Positions 26,001 to 32,915 of a DNA stretch of 32,915 bases are shown one piece after another (position 1 is the first letter of the stretch; each line of letters starts with the position of its first letter). A program made the position numbers and the translations under genes. The stretch lies in contig DBZY01000007.1 of the NCBI GenBank assembly GCA_002311835.1, positions 15,904-48,818 on the forward strand. The letters run 5' to 3'. The notes under the pieces were generated by a model. That model was not told the DNA's origin and searched no databases. It worked only from the letters and a program-made list of their open reading frames with translations. Source of the DNA: Proteobacteria bacterium UBA1148. Its GTDB lineage: Bacteria; Pseudomonadota; Gammaproteobacteria; Steroidobacterales; Rariloculaceae.

Positions 26001-26736
26001 ACAACTCATTAAGGAAAAATGGCTAACAGCATCTGGGATAGTAGGATTTTTCCCCGCCAACTCAATAGGGGACGATATCGAAATCTTTACGAGCGAGAGT
26101 CGCAAAAATGTTCGAACACGCCTGCATCACCTGCGGCAACAACGGCATAAGCGTGCAGACCTCCACAATGATTGTCTCGCAGATTTTGTGGCGCCAAGAG
26201 ATATTGGGGTTGCGGACTATATAGGCGGATTCGCCGTCACAGCAGGAATAGGGCTAGACACTCATGTAGCGCGCTTTGAGGCACAGCACGACGACTATAG
26301 CGCAATCATTTTGAAAGCATTGGCTGACCGACTTGCCGAAGCGTTCGCCGAACGGCTCCATGAGCAAGTAAGAACAGAGCATTGGGGTTACGCCGCACAC
26401 GAACAATTGGATAATAGAGCGCTCACCGCAGAGAAATATCGAGGTATTCGGCCAGCACCAGGCTACCCAGCCTGCCCCGATCACACCGAGAAAAGCACAC
26501 TTTGGGAACTGCTGGATGCAGAAAAGAATACCGGCATCCAGCTTACTGAAACGTTTGCGATGCTTCCGGCCGCAGCCGTCAGTGGTTGGTACTTCTCTCA
26601 CCCCAAATCTAGATACTTTGCTGTGGGTAAAATCGATCGCGATCAGGTTAAGGACTACGCGGTACGAAAGGGCTGGACAGTAGCAGAGGCAGAGCGGTGG
26701 CTTTCACCAAATCTGGGCTACCAAACCTCAGCGTAA
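23053..26736 (+). CDS. metH: Cobalamin-dependent methionine synthase
   Basis: MetH transfers the methyl group of 5-methyltetrahydrofolate through cobalamin to homocysteine. The 1227-residue length equals the E. coli enzyme and all four modules are present. The homocysteine domain has DGAMGT (20-25) and zinc ligands Cys246, Cys309 and Cys310. The folate domain has NIGERANVTGS near 360. The cobalamin domain has GDVHDIGKN with axial His757. The SAM-dependent reactivation domain has RPAPGYPACPDH near 1135. The start is a TTG overlapping the metF stop (TTGA); an ATG four bases later is out of frame. The organism therefore needs cobalamin or a precursor for this route. Confidence 0.98.
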   Translation: MNDQRLHLEKLLRERIVVLDGAMGTSIQTLELGENDFRGNRFKDWPSELKGNNDLLSISQPQHIIAIHRDFLAAGADIITTNTFNSSAPSQGDYGMEDLVPELNHAAARLARKAADMATETSGIPRFVAGALGPTNRTCSISSDVNDPSSRNITFEQLVETYSEAAEALVEGGVDLLMVETIFDTLNAKAALYAIKHLSEKTGLNVPIIISGTITDASGRTLSGQTLEAFYTSVRHVKPLLIGLNCALGAKELRPYVEELARLSEFPTSVHPNAGLPNEFGEYTDTPEHMAEVLGEFAKNGWLNLAGGCCGTTPEHIRMIAEAVSRYEPRTTPNLPITTQLSGLEPLKVGPDSLFVNIGERANVTGSIQFKKLIEKDDYEQALTIARDQVENGAQIIDVNMDEGMLDSEAAMDKFLKLIASEPDIARVPIMIDSSKWTVIQAGLKCLQGKGIVNSISLKEGEEIFLEQAREILRYGAAVVVMAFDDEGQADTAERKFEICKRSYNLLINEVGLPPEDIIFDPNIFAVATGIDAHNAYGLAFIDATRKIKAELPHSLVSGGVSNVSFSFRGNNIVREAMHSTFLYHAISAGMDMGIVNAGQLAVYQDIPEDLKVATEDAILNRRNDATERLVTLAEQCRGNNEQKIEKETDEWRNWAVGKRLEHSLVRGIDTFVIEDTEEARLSAERPLDVIEGPLMDGMNVVGDLFGEGKMFLPQVVKSARVMKKAVAHLVPYIEEDKAEAAAKAKIVIATVKGDVHDIGKNIVGVVLQCNNFEVIDLGVMVPAEKILSTAKDIGADLIGLSGLITPSLDEMVHTATEMQRQAFSLPLLIGGATTSPAHTSVKIDPTYEGPVVYVKDASRAVSVMQTLIGKKRETFSKQLEEEHSKRRARHQQKRSRGSELVLNKARANKLTLDWVEYQPPSPKTLGLKTLNNYPLEKLTKYIDWMPFFNAWEFHGRFPEILNDPVVGKASQALYSDAQQLLQQLIKEKWLTASGIVGFFPANSIGDDIEIFTSESRKNVRTRLHHLRQQRHKRADLHNDCLADFVAPRDIGVADYIGGFAVTAGIGLDTHVARFEAQHDDYSAIILKALADRLAEAFAERLHEQVRTEHWGYAAHEQLDNRALTAEKYRGIRPAPGYPACPDHTEKSTLWELLDAEKNTGIQLTETFAMLPAAAVSGWYFSHPKSRYFAVGKIDRDQVKDYAVRKGWTVAEAERWLSPNLGYQTSA

Positions 26737-26749
26737 TCCGATTGAGAAT

Positions 26750-26777
26750 GGCTTTCTTGCCCTGAAAAGCGAAAGCC
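26750..26777. terminator. Possible bidirectional terminator between metH and moeB
   Basis: GGCTTTC (26750-26756) and GAAAGCC (26771-26777) form a 7-bp perfect inverted repeat with a 14-base loop in the 53-base gap between two convergent genes. Neither side has a strong T tract, so intrinsic termination is only a possibility. Confidence 0.35.
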
Positions 26778-26789
26778 TGAAAACTACTG

Positions 26790-27521
26790 TTATGCCTGGC
26801 AATCCAGGCACTCGGGGTCTGTCTTTAACGCAACGTCCCGCCATTCCCCCCGCTTCCCGTCCCAAAGGTGCAGCCGATTGTGAAGCGCGGAATCCAACCC
26901 TAACAGCAACTTCAACGCCTCCATCGCCATAAGCGTACCAATAACCCCTGGTACCGGCGCCACAACGCCGGTACCTTGGCAATTCCCAAGCCACTCATCT
27001 TCGTCACAGTAGAGACAGCGGTAACACGGTCCGGTTCCAGTGTTTAAAAACACGGACAGTTGACCTTCAAAACGTACGGCAGCACCGGTTACGAGCGGTA
27101 CACGCGCCTTTACTGCCGCATGATTTACGGCTAATCGAGTGGCAAAATTATCAGTTCCGTCAAGTACGATGGACACCGCTTCAATGTGTGAAAGAAGCGT
27201 CGCTGGACTTAGTCTCTCACTGAGACAGCTTATCCGGATATCAGGATTCATGAGGTTTAGCCGTTTCCGTGCAGCGTCTACTTTTAGCTCACCGACATCA
27301 CGAGAGTCATAAAGAATTTGGCGCGATAAGTTAGTTTCATCTACGCGATCAAAGTCGTTCAGAATCAGGGTGCCTACTCCGCTCCCAGCCAAATATTGTG
27401 CGGCCGAACACCCTAGCCCCCCCAACCCCACAATAAGTACGCGTCCCTTGCCTATTCGCTCCTGCCCCTCCTGACCGATCTCTGGTAACACTTCATGTCG
27501 AGCATAGCGACTAGTGGTCAT
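26790..27521 (-). CDS. moeB: MoeB/ThiF/HesA family sulfur-carrier adenylyltransferase
   Basis: Enzymes of this E1-like family adenylate the C-terminal glycine of a sulfur carrier (MoaD or ThiS). The 243-residue protein has the ATP-binding GLGGLGC (32-38), the segment FDRVDETNLSRQILY (57-71) with the arginine used in adenylation, and DGTDNFATR (121-129). The zinc cysteines are Cys166, Cys169, Cys238 and Cys241, with the conserved cysteine Cys181 between. Position after prfA and prmC is the usual place for moeB, but MoeB and ThiF cannot be told apart securely by eye. The ATG overlaps the prmC stop (ATGA). Confidence 0.87.
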   Translation of the reverse strand: MTTSRYARHEVLPEIGQEGQERIGKGRVLIVGLGGLGCSAAQYLAGSGVGTLILNDFDRVDETNLSRQILYDSRDVGELKVDAARKRLNLMNPDIRISCLSERLSPATLLSHIEAVSIVLDGTDNFATRLAVNHAAVKARVPLVTGAAVRFEGQLSVFLNTGTGPCYRCLYCDEDEWLGNCQGTGVVAPVPGVIGTLMAMEALKLLLGLDSALHNRLHLWDGKRGEWRDVALKTDPECLDCQA

Positions 27522-28381
27522 GCAACTCTCCCTAGGGTGACTCGGTCATGGCCAGCTAGATCTTGATGCGTCTCTATCGATCGGAAACTATTAGCCCGCA
27601 GTAATTTTGAAACGGTAAGTTTCTGATCGTTACCGTGCTCCAACAGGAGGGTGCCGCCCGGTGCCAACACTCTCGGTGCACCAGTAATGATTTCACGGAT
27701 CGAAGCGACCCCGTCCATTCCTCCATCTAGGGCCTCACGCGGCTCATGTCGAAGAACTCCATCAATCAGACGTGGATCCTCTCGGCCAACGTATGGTGGG
27801 TTGCTAACAATGAATCCAAACTGTTGTTCATCCAGCGCTTTAAACCAGCTTGAAAAGATCCACTCGACCTCAAGACCCAATCGAGATCCATTTTTTGAAG
27901 CAATGCTCAGGGCAGCTTCGCTTGCATCTACTGCCACAACGCTGGTATTAGGCCTTTGTTGTTTAATGGCTAACGCGATAGCCCCACATCCAGTGCCAAG
28001 ATCTAAAACCTTAGCCACTCCCATCGGGGCTATATGCCTGAGTAATTGGTCAACAAGTATCTCGGTCTCAGGTCGAGGGACTAGAGTATCCGACGACACC
28101 CGTAAATTAATTGAATAGAACTCCTTATGACCCGTCAGGTAGGCCAATGGGGTACCTTTTGCCCGTCTATGCATTAATGCCCGAAACTCCTTTGCAAGCT
28201 TCCGTGATATCGCGCGCTCGGGAAATGCCATCACGGTGCTCCTAGACCGATGTGTGAGAGCAGCCATCAAGACCTCTGCATCTAGCTTTGGACTCGTGCT
28301 GTTTGATGCGAGCAGGCGCACACCCCAATCAAGCAACCCACCAATACTTACAGGATCGGGTTGTACGTGCTCAGAAATCAT
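27518..28381 (-). CDS. prmC: Peptide chain release factor N5-glutamine methyltransferase
   Basis: PrmC methylates the glutamine of the GGQ motif in RF1 and RF2. The 287-residue protein has an N-terminal helical domain recognising release factors, LTGHKEFY (82-89), VPRPETEILVD (101-111), the SAM motif LDLGTGCGAIALA (127-139), and the substrate-binding NPPY (194-197). It lies nine bases after prfA, which encodes its substrate, and overlaps moeB by four bases. Confidence 0.96.
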   Translation of the reverse strand: MISEHVQPDPVSIGGLLDWGVRLLASNSTSPKLDAEVLMAALTHRSRSTVMAFPERAISRKLAKEFRALMHRRAKGTPLAYLTGHKEFYSINLRVSSDTLVPRPETEILVDQLLRHIAPMGVAKVLDLGTGCGAIALAIKQQRPNTSVVAVDASEAALSIASKNGSRLGLEVEWIFSSWFKALDEQQFGFIVSNPPYVGREDPRLIDGVLRHEPREALDGGMDGVASIREIITGAPRVLAPGGTLLLEHGNDQKLTVSKLLRANSFRSIETHQDLAGHDRVTLGRVA

Positions 28382-28390
28382 GGCGGATTC

Positions 28391-29473
28391 TTACGAAGAA
28401 ACCTCTGCAAGCCGTTCAGCCTGATACTCACGAGTCAATGGATCAACAAGCTGATCCAACCTCCCCTCCAAAATCTCGCTCAGCTTGTGGAGAGTGAGAT
28501 TGATGCGATGATCTGCTACTCGGTGCTCCGGGAAGTTATACGTGCGAATACGTTCGGATCGATCACCAGATCCAACAAGGTTCCGACGACGTTCAGCAGT
28601 TTCGTTTTGTTGACGTGTAACCTCTGCATCTCTTAACCGCGCATGCAGCAAAGACATGGCCCTCGCACGATTCTTGTGCTGTGAACGCTCATCTTGACAC
28701 TCCACTACGGTACCCGTAGGCAGGTGCGTTAGACGAACTGCCGAATCGGTCTTGTTGACGTGCTGTCCACCTGCGCCAGAAGCACGATAAGTATCAACAC
28801 GCAGATCAGCGGAATCAATATCTACATCCCCTACCTCCTCCGGCTCTGGCAACACCGCCACCGTGCATGCCGATGTATGAATGCGACCCTGAGATTCCGT
28901 CTCGGGAACCCGCTGAACCCTATGGGCACCCGATTCAAACTTCAATTTTGCGTAAGCCCCTTTACCAATGACGCGACTGATGATCTCCTTGTAACCACCA
29001 TGCTCGCCCTCGCTGAGGCTGAGTATCTCAATCTGCCATTTATTATTTTCTGCATACTTTTTGTACATGCGGAAAAGATCTCCTGCGAAAATCGCTGCCT
29101 CATCACCTCCAGTGCCTGCACGAATTTCTAGATACAAATTCGCATTGTCATCAGGATCTACGGGCACAAGATGTAGCGTTAATTTTTCTTGCTGAGTTTT
29201 ACTCTGCCTCAACAACACTTCGAGTTCTTCTTCACACAACTTTTTCATCCCCGGATCACCACTAGCTAATATTTCCTCTGCAGCCTCAATATCCCGTTGA
29301 AGTTTTTGGTATACGGTAAAGTCCCTAACCAGCGGTTCTAATCGTGAATATTCCTTGGAAAGATCACGAAAACGAGCCTGATCCGCTATTGTCTCGGGTT
29401 GGCTTAGTAGGTGGCCAATCTCTTCAAAGCGTTCAGCGAGTATTATCAGCTTTATGTGGATTGACTCTTTCAC
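28391..29473 (-). CDS. prfA: Peptide chain release factor 1
   Basis: RF1 recognises UAA and UAG stop codons and triggers peptide release. The 360-residue protein carries the GGQ motif (235-237) within GAGGQHVNKTDSAVRLTHLPTG. The codon-reading tripeptide, PAT in E. coli, is PET here (190-192); PET is found in other bacterial RF1 proteins too. EIRAGTGGDEAAIFAGDLFRMY and GSGDRSERIRTYNFPEHRVADHRINLTL are family signatures. The GTG start overlaps the stop of the upstream channel gene (GTGA). hemA, the usual gene upstream of prfA in gammaproteobacteria, is absent. Confidence 0.97.
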   Translation of the reverse strand: MKESIHIKLIILAERFEEIGHLLSQPETIADQARFRDLSKEYSRLEPLVRDFTVYQKLQRDIEAAEEILASGDPGMKKLCEEELEVLLRQSKTQQEKLTLHLVPVDPDDNANLYLEIRAGTGGDEAAIFAGDLFRMYKKYAENNKWQIEILSLSEGEHGGYKEIISRVIGKGAYAKLKFESGAHRVQRVPETESQGRIHTSACTVAVLPEPEEVGDVDIDSADLRVDTYRASGAGGQHVNKTDSAVRLTHLPTGTVVECQDERSQHKNRARAMSLLHARLRDAEVTRQQNETAERRRNLVGSGDRSERIRTYNFPEHRVADHRINLTLHKLSEILEGRLDQLVDPLTREYQAERLAEVSS

Positions 29474-30321
29474 GATGCGCCTTCAAGGTCACCACTCACG
29501 ATGTGTAACCCACGCTGAGGATAGGGTATAGACAGCCCAGCATGTTCTAAAGCCCGTTTGATATTTTCCAAAAGATCACTGCGAACGGCCCCGTAATCGT
29601 CACGCTTCACCCATGGCCTTACCGCAATGTTCACACTACTCTCACCAAGCTCGATAAGTAGCATGGTAGGCACAGGATCATCAAGAATACGACTATCCTG
29701 ACTCAGAACACCCTGGATAAGTGCCCTGGCCCTCGCAATATCATCTTCATACCTAATACTGATTACGAGATCGATCCGCCGTGTTTTCTCCTCGGAATAG
29801 TTCGTGATGGGATCTGCGTAAATTAACGAATTAGGCACAGTAACGACGCGATTATCACCAGTCTTCAGCACAGTGTTAAAAATCTTAATGCTTTGCACCG
29901 AACCAGAGATTCCGGCAGCTTTGATAAAGTCCCCCGTCTTGAATGGTCGGAATATCATGAGCATAACGCCCGCTGAAAAGTTAGACAGAGAATCCTTTAG
30001 AGCGAGCCCCACTGCGAGACCGGCCGCACCAAGAATAGCGAGGAAATTAATCGTGTTCACCCCCAGCGTACTTAACGCGGTCAACACCACAAAAACCATC
30101 AGGAGAATGTATATCAGACTAGAGAGAAAACGGGATAGAGTTTTGTCCATCTCTACGCCTGTGGCAACGCGATCAAAACAGCCTACGATCGCTTTGGCTG
30201 CCCAGCGACCGACTAGAAGAATAACCAAGGCAGCCAGAATACTCCCACTCAAACTCAAGATTAGGGACGTAACAACCTCTGGGTCCAATTGGATACCAAG
30301 AGCGTCTAGTAAATTCTCCAT
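29470..30321 (-). CDS. mscS: Small-conductance mechanosensitive channel (MscS family)
   Basis: MscS-type channels open on membrane tension and release solutes in hypo-osmotic shock. The 283-residue protein, near E. coli MscS length (286), has membrane helices at about 17-45 and 63-84 and the pore-lining TM3 at 92-125. TM3 is rich in Ala and Gly (LAILGAAGLAVGLALKDSLSNFSAG). The beta domain follows: RPFKTGDFIKAAGISGSVQSI, TVPNSLIYADPITNYS and a C-terminal YPQRGLHIV. The frame continues upstream to 30360, but GGGAGG five bases before the ATG at 30321 fixes the start. It is coupled to prfA by a four-base overlap and occupies the place where hemA is usually found. Confidence 0.93.
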   Translation of the reverse strand: MENLLDALGIQLDPEVVTSLILSLSGSILAALVILLVGRWAAKAIVGCFDRVATGVEMDKTLSRFLSSLIYILLMVFVVLTALSTLGVNTINFLAILGAAGLAVGLALKDSLSNFSAGVMLMIFRPFKTGDFIKAAGISGSVQSIKIFNTVLKTGDNRVVTVPNSLIYADPITNYSEEKTRRIDLVISIRYEDDIARARALIQGVLSQDSRILDDPVPTMLLIELGESSVNIAVRPWVKRDDYGAVRSDLLENIKRALEHAGLSIPYPQRGLHIVSGDLEGAS

Positions 30322-30457
30322 GCGAGCCTCCCTGTCATTGATATACTTGCGAAACAGCACACGCCTAGTGGCGTGCTAAATTGTCGAAGAATCACCTCAT
30401 TAGCACAAGCTGAACGTTTCAGAGCTAACCAATCAGGTATAGTCTGACATCAAGTTC
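30322..30457. other. Divergent promoter region between mscS-prfA and the TPR-lolB unit
   Basis: This 136-base gap must hold the start signals of two divergent operons. TATAGT at about 30438-30443 could be the -10 for the TPR lipoprotein gene; I see no strong -35. The gap has no ORF and no hemA fragment. Confidence 0.35.
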
Positions 30458-32239
30458 ATGCAGAATTCCATTAAACATTTGCTGATGCTGAGTGCCACCT
30501 TCCTGGCGGCATGTACAAACACGATGTCGGGGTCAAATAGTCGAGTTGACTTCGATTCTCACCTATTGCTTGCCGAAATCTCACGGGAAAAACAAGAATT
30601 CCAACAAGCAGCTGGGCATTACCTCACTGCATCGCTCATGGTTGAGGATCCCGGTCTCGCCAGACTCACCACGGAACTGGCGCAACAGCTGGGTCTAAAT
30701 GAAATCGGTACCCAAGCAGCTCAACGCTGGCAGGAATTACGCCCAGACGATACAAACGTCCACCAGTATTTGGGAGTCTTCAAACTGCGCGCGAACGATC
30801 GCGAAGGCGCTTTTGAAGAATTTAAGGTATTCGTTAACGAGGCTGAGAATACCGCCACCGCCCTCGCTCGTAGTATTGAGCTTCTAGCTAATGAGGCAGA
30901 TGAGCAAAGCACAACATACATTCTCGCGGCGCTCGTTGAGTTACACCCGGGTATAGCAGAAGGACATTATGGGCTGGCTCGACTCTCCATGCGCGCAAAT
31001 AACTTTTCGGCAGCGATGGCAAACGCAGAGCGAGCAGCTATCCTGAAACCTAACTGGGTTGAAGCACAACTCCTATATGCCCGAACACTACTCATCGCTG
31101 GACGAACCGAGGACGGGCTGAGCCTAGCGAAACGTCTGATTGAGAAAGATACAAGTCTGGGGGTACGCCTCGAATACGCGGAACTTCTTCTCTCAGCTGG
31201 AAATAGTATGGAGGCGAAGAAGTTATTGGATGCGGTACTGATCGATAATCCAGGATTACCGAAAGCAGTACGGGCATTGGCCTTCCTAACGTTGACGCAG
31301 AACGAGCTTGAGGAGTCCAAGGGGCATTTCAACGCTCTGCGATCGGACGCTCAGTATCGAAATGAGGCGTTCTACTACCTTGGCAGAATTGCGGAATTGG
31401 AAGAACAGTATCTGCAAGCTATGCGCTCCTACTCTCGCGTCACTGAAGGAAATAATGCTGTCGAAGCACAGCTCAGAGCCGCACGCCTGCTGTACGCAAA
31501 TCTTGATGACCAAGAAGGCGCGTTGCAGTATTTACGCGAGTTTGGAATTGCCAACCAAAGCTACAACAGCGAAATGCTGGCCGGGCAGAGTGAAATTCTC
31601 GTACAACTCGATCGCAAAGACGATGCCATGCAACTCCTAACCGGGGCACTGGAGAACAACCCGGATGATGAGACGCTCCAATCAGCCCAAATCCAAATCC
31701 AACTAATTCGAACCCAGGATGCTATAGATGAAGGAAAGCACGGGATAGCCAGCCGGATACTCGGACGAGCCCTGTATAACTACCCCACGGACACCTCTCT
31801 GAGGTATGCCCAAGCATTACTCTATCAAGAACAGAATCGGTTTCGCAGAGCCGCTGCAACGTTGGAATCCTTGGTCAATGATCACCCGGACGATGCCAGG
31901 CTCCTCAACGCGTTGGGATATCTCCTTACTGATCAGATGGATAGACATGTGGAGGCTCAGGGTTATCTCCAGAAAGCACTGGCTACAGAACCAGATAATC
32001 CGGCAATTATCGACAGCATGGGCTGGGTGCTTTTCAAGCTAGAGGAGTACAAGGAGGCTCTGGACTACCTAGAGCGCGCATTCGAGATGTTCCCTGATCC
32101 GGAGGTTGCCGCACACATTGTGGACGTGCAATGGGCTTTAGGAAATAAAGAGCAGGCTCAGGAAATCTTTCAAAAATCCCTGGAACAACACCCGGATAGC
32201 CCTCATTTACAGGAACTAGGCCAGCGCCTTGTACCATGA
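30458..32239 (+). CDS. Tetratricopeptide-repeat lipoprotein
   Basis: The 593-residue protein has a lipoprotein signal with lipobox LAAC (Cys19) and is otherwise built of helical repeats. TPR-like units can be seen almost throughout, for example NNFSAAMANAERAAILKPNWVEAQLLYAR in the first half. Nearer the C-terminus, the units around HPDDARLLNALGYLL, HVEAQGYLQKALATEPDNPAIIDSMGW and YKEALDYLERAFEMFPDPEVAAH are clear. It matches in place and form the TPR protein found upstream of lolB in Pseudomonas (divergent from hemA-prfA). The exact role is unknown; a scaffold at the outer membrane is likely. Its stop overlaps the lolB start by four bases. Confidence 0.85.
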   Translation: MQNSIKHLLMLSATFLAACTNTMSGSNSRVDFDSHLLLAEISREKQEFQQAAGHYLTASLMVEDPGLARLTTELAQQLGLNEIGTQAAQRWQELRPDDTNVHQYLGVFKLRANDREGAFEEFKVFVNEAENTATALARSIELLANEADEQSTTYILAALVELHPGIAEGHYGLARLSMRANNFSAAMANAERAAILKPNWVEAQLLYARTLLIAGRTEDGLSLAKRLIEKDTSLGVRLEYAELLLSAGNSMEAKKLLDAVLIDNPGLPKAVRALAFLTLTQNELEESKGHFNALRSDAQYRNEAFYYLGRIAELEEQYLQAMRSYSRVTEGNNAVEAQLRAARLLYANLDDQEGALQYLREFGIANQSYNSEMLAGQSEILVQLDRKDDAMQLLTGALENNPDDETLQSAQIQIQLIRTQDAIDEGKHGIASRILGRALYNYPTDTSLRYAQALLYQEQNRFRRAAATLESLVNDHPDDARLLNALGYLLTDQMDRHVEAQGYLQKALATEPDNPAIIDSMGWVLFKLEEYKEALDYLERAFEMFPDPEVAAHIVDVQWALGNKEQAQEIFQKSLEQHPDSPHLQELGQRLVP

Positions 32240-32832
32240 CGCATGCGACTAGACTCAAACTCCTATCGACATTAGTCCTGGCTGGGCTCAGCGGCTGCGC
32301 TCATCTCCCCATTAGTGATGATGGGCTCAGTTACCTGCAGCGACAGGTCCGCTTCCAAGCCATTGATTCTTGGGACATGAATGGCCGAATCGCCGTAGAT
32401 ACTGGGCAAAGGGCCTTCCAGGGCCGATTCCAGTGGCACCAATCCGCAGAGTCAATTGAACTGTCCATTAGGGGCCCGCTCGGTACGGGGATCCTCCAGG
32501 TCACTGGCCCGCTTGATAAACTAACAGTTCGCGCACAAGGAAAAACCTGGGAACTCTCTGACCCCGAGCCAGAACTATCAGAGCTATTAGGCTGGTGGTT
32601 ACCGGTCAGAAGCATGCAAGCGTGGCTTTTAGGGTTTTCCGACCCAATGTTCTCATCTGAAGAAGAATTTGGCCCAGACCGTACATTACAGGCGCTGGAG
32701 CAGCGGCTGTGGCGACTCACCTACGACAGTTACAAACTGTCTCAGGGATTGCTGCTCCCCCACCGCATCGATCTCAGTCACGGCAGCCTAGAGCTCAGAG
32801 TTATTATCGACCGATGGCGGCCATTGTCTTGA
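32236..32832 (+). CDS. lolB: Outer-membrane lipoprotein receptor LolB
   Basis: LolB accepts lipoproteins from LolA and inserts them into the outer membrane. The 198-residue precursor has the lipobox LSGC (Cys21) and family features: WDMNGRIAVDTGQRAFQGRFQWHQ, the protruding-loop area IRGPLGTGILQV, LGWWLPVRSMQAWLLG and the C-terminal IDRWRPL. It is coupled to the TPR gene by ATGA. The gene that normally follows, ispE, is absent; a tRNA-Gln begins 39 bases after the stop. The clients include several lipoproteins encoded in this window. Confidence 0.94.
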   Translation: MTHATRLKLLSTLVLAGLSGCAHLPISDDGLSYLQRQVRFQAIDSWDMNGRIAVDTGQRAFQGRFQWHQSAESIELSIRGPLGTGILQVTGPLDKLTVRAQGKTWELSDPEPELSELLGWWLPVRSMQAWLLGFSDPMFSSEEEFGPDRTLQALEQRLWRLTYDSYKLSQGLLLPHRIDLSHGSLELRVIIDRWRPLS

Positions 32833-32871
32833 ACTCACTAGTACCTCCACTTCACAATACTCCCTTGTTGT

Positions 32872-32915
32872 TGGGGTGTAGCCAAGTGGTAAGGCAACGG
32901 GTTTTGATCCCGTGA
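32872..32915 (+). tRNA. tRNA-Gln(TTG), 5' part, cut by the right edge
   Basis: The sequence begins TGGGGTGTAGCCAAGTGGTA, the typical 5' acceptor and D arm of bacterial tRNA-Gln. The anticodon stem ACGGG/CCCGT encloses loop TTTTGAT, giving anticodon TTG. The T arm and 3' acceptor strand lie outside the window, so the acceptor stem cannot be verified. In related bacteria a tRNA-Gln also lies between the lolB-ispE genes and prs. Confidence 0.9.

Noticed and set aside
28902..28910. RF1 codon-reading motif PET instead of PAT
   Set aside because: PET at this position is known from other bacterial RF1 proteins and the GGQ motif is intact, so altered stop-codon reading is not indicated.

Overview
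The window looks like core chromosome of a gammaproteobacterium with moderate GC. The evidence is the gene order of its housekeeping blocks: mreBCD next to gatCAB, an mrdA-rodA-mltB-dacA-ybeD-lipB run, prfA-prmC-moeB divergent from a TPR lipoprotein and lolB, and a tRNA-Gln just after lolB. I see no integrase, transposase, phage gene or CRISPR array. No gene-free stretch exceeds 300 bases; the longest are about 929-1137, 6436-6647 and 7768-8035.

Region 1 (1-7767) is accessory and catabolic. A partial ClsC/YmdC-like phospholipase D lipoprotein runs off the left edge. A probable two-gene operon on the + strand then encodes 4-hydroxybenzoate 3-hydroxylase (pobA) and a pectinacetylesterase-like lipoprotein. 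Convergent to it lie ligC, ligA and ligB, for protocatechuate 4,5-cleavage. PobA makes protocatechuate, LigAB opens the ring, and LigC oxidises the product to 2-pyrone-4,6-dicarboxylate; the later steps are not in this window. Three exported proteins follow: a Rid-family lipoprotein, a DUF6152 protein, and an uncharacterised conserved periplasmic protein.

Region 2 (8036-17789) starts with tRNA-Arg(ACG). It continues on the minus strand as a long cell-elongation cluster that reads mreB, mreC, mreD, mrdA (PBP2), rodA, mltB, dacA, ybeD, lipB and a class IV aminotransferase. Most junctions overlap or are very short. The products build and trim the lateral wall; lipB is carried along as in many relatives, but lipA and rlpA are missing from their usual neighbourhood.

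Region 3 (17896-26736, + strand) holds gatCAB, for indirect aminoacylation of tRNA-Gln and/or tRNA-Asn. Next comes a self-contained methionine operon: an ArsR-methyltransferase fusion regulator (SahR type), metF and metH. A near-consensus promoter lies before the regulator, with a 20-bp imperfect palindrome over its -10 box, which suggests autoregulation of the whole operon.

Region 4 (26790-32915) has mscS-prfA-prmC-moeB on the minus strand. A TPR lipoprotein and lolB are divergent from it, and a tRNA-Gln(TTG) is cut by the right edge. Compared with the usual gammaproteobacterial order, hemA is replaced by an MscS channel gene and ispE is absent between lolB and the tRNA.

I did not find a clearly new biological system. 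The observations most worth following are the methionine operon control region, the esterase with threonine at the nucleophile position beside pobA, the lipoprotein Rid protein without the catalytic arginine, and the displaced hemA and ispE.
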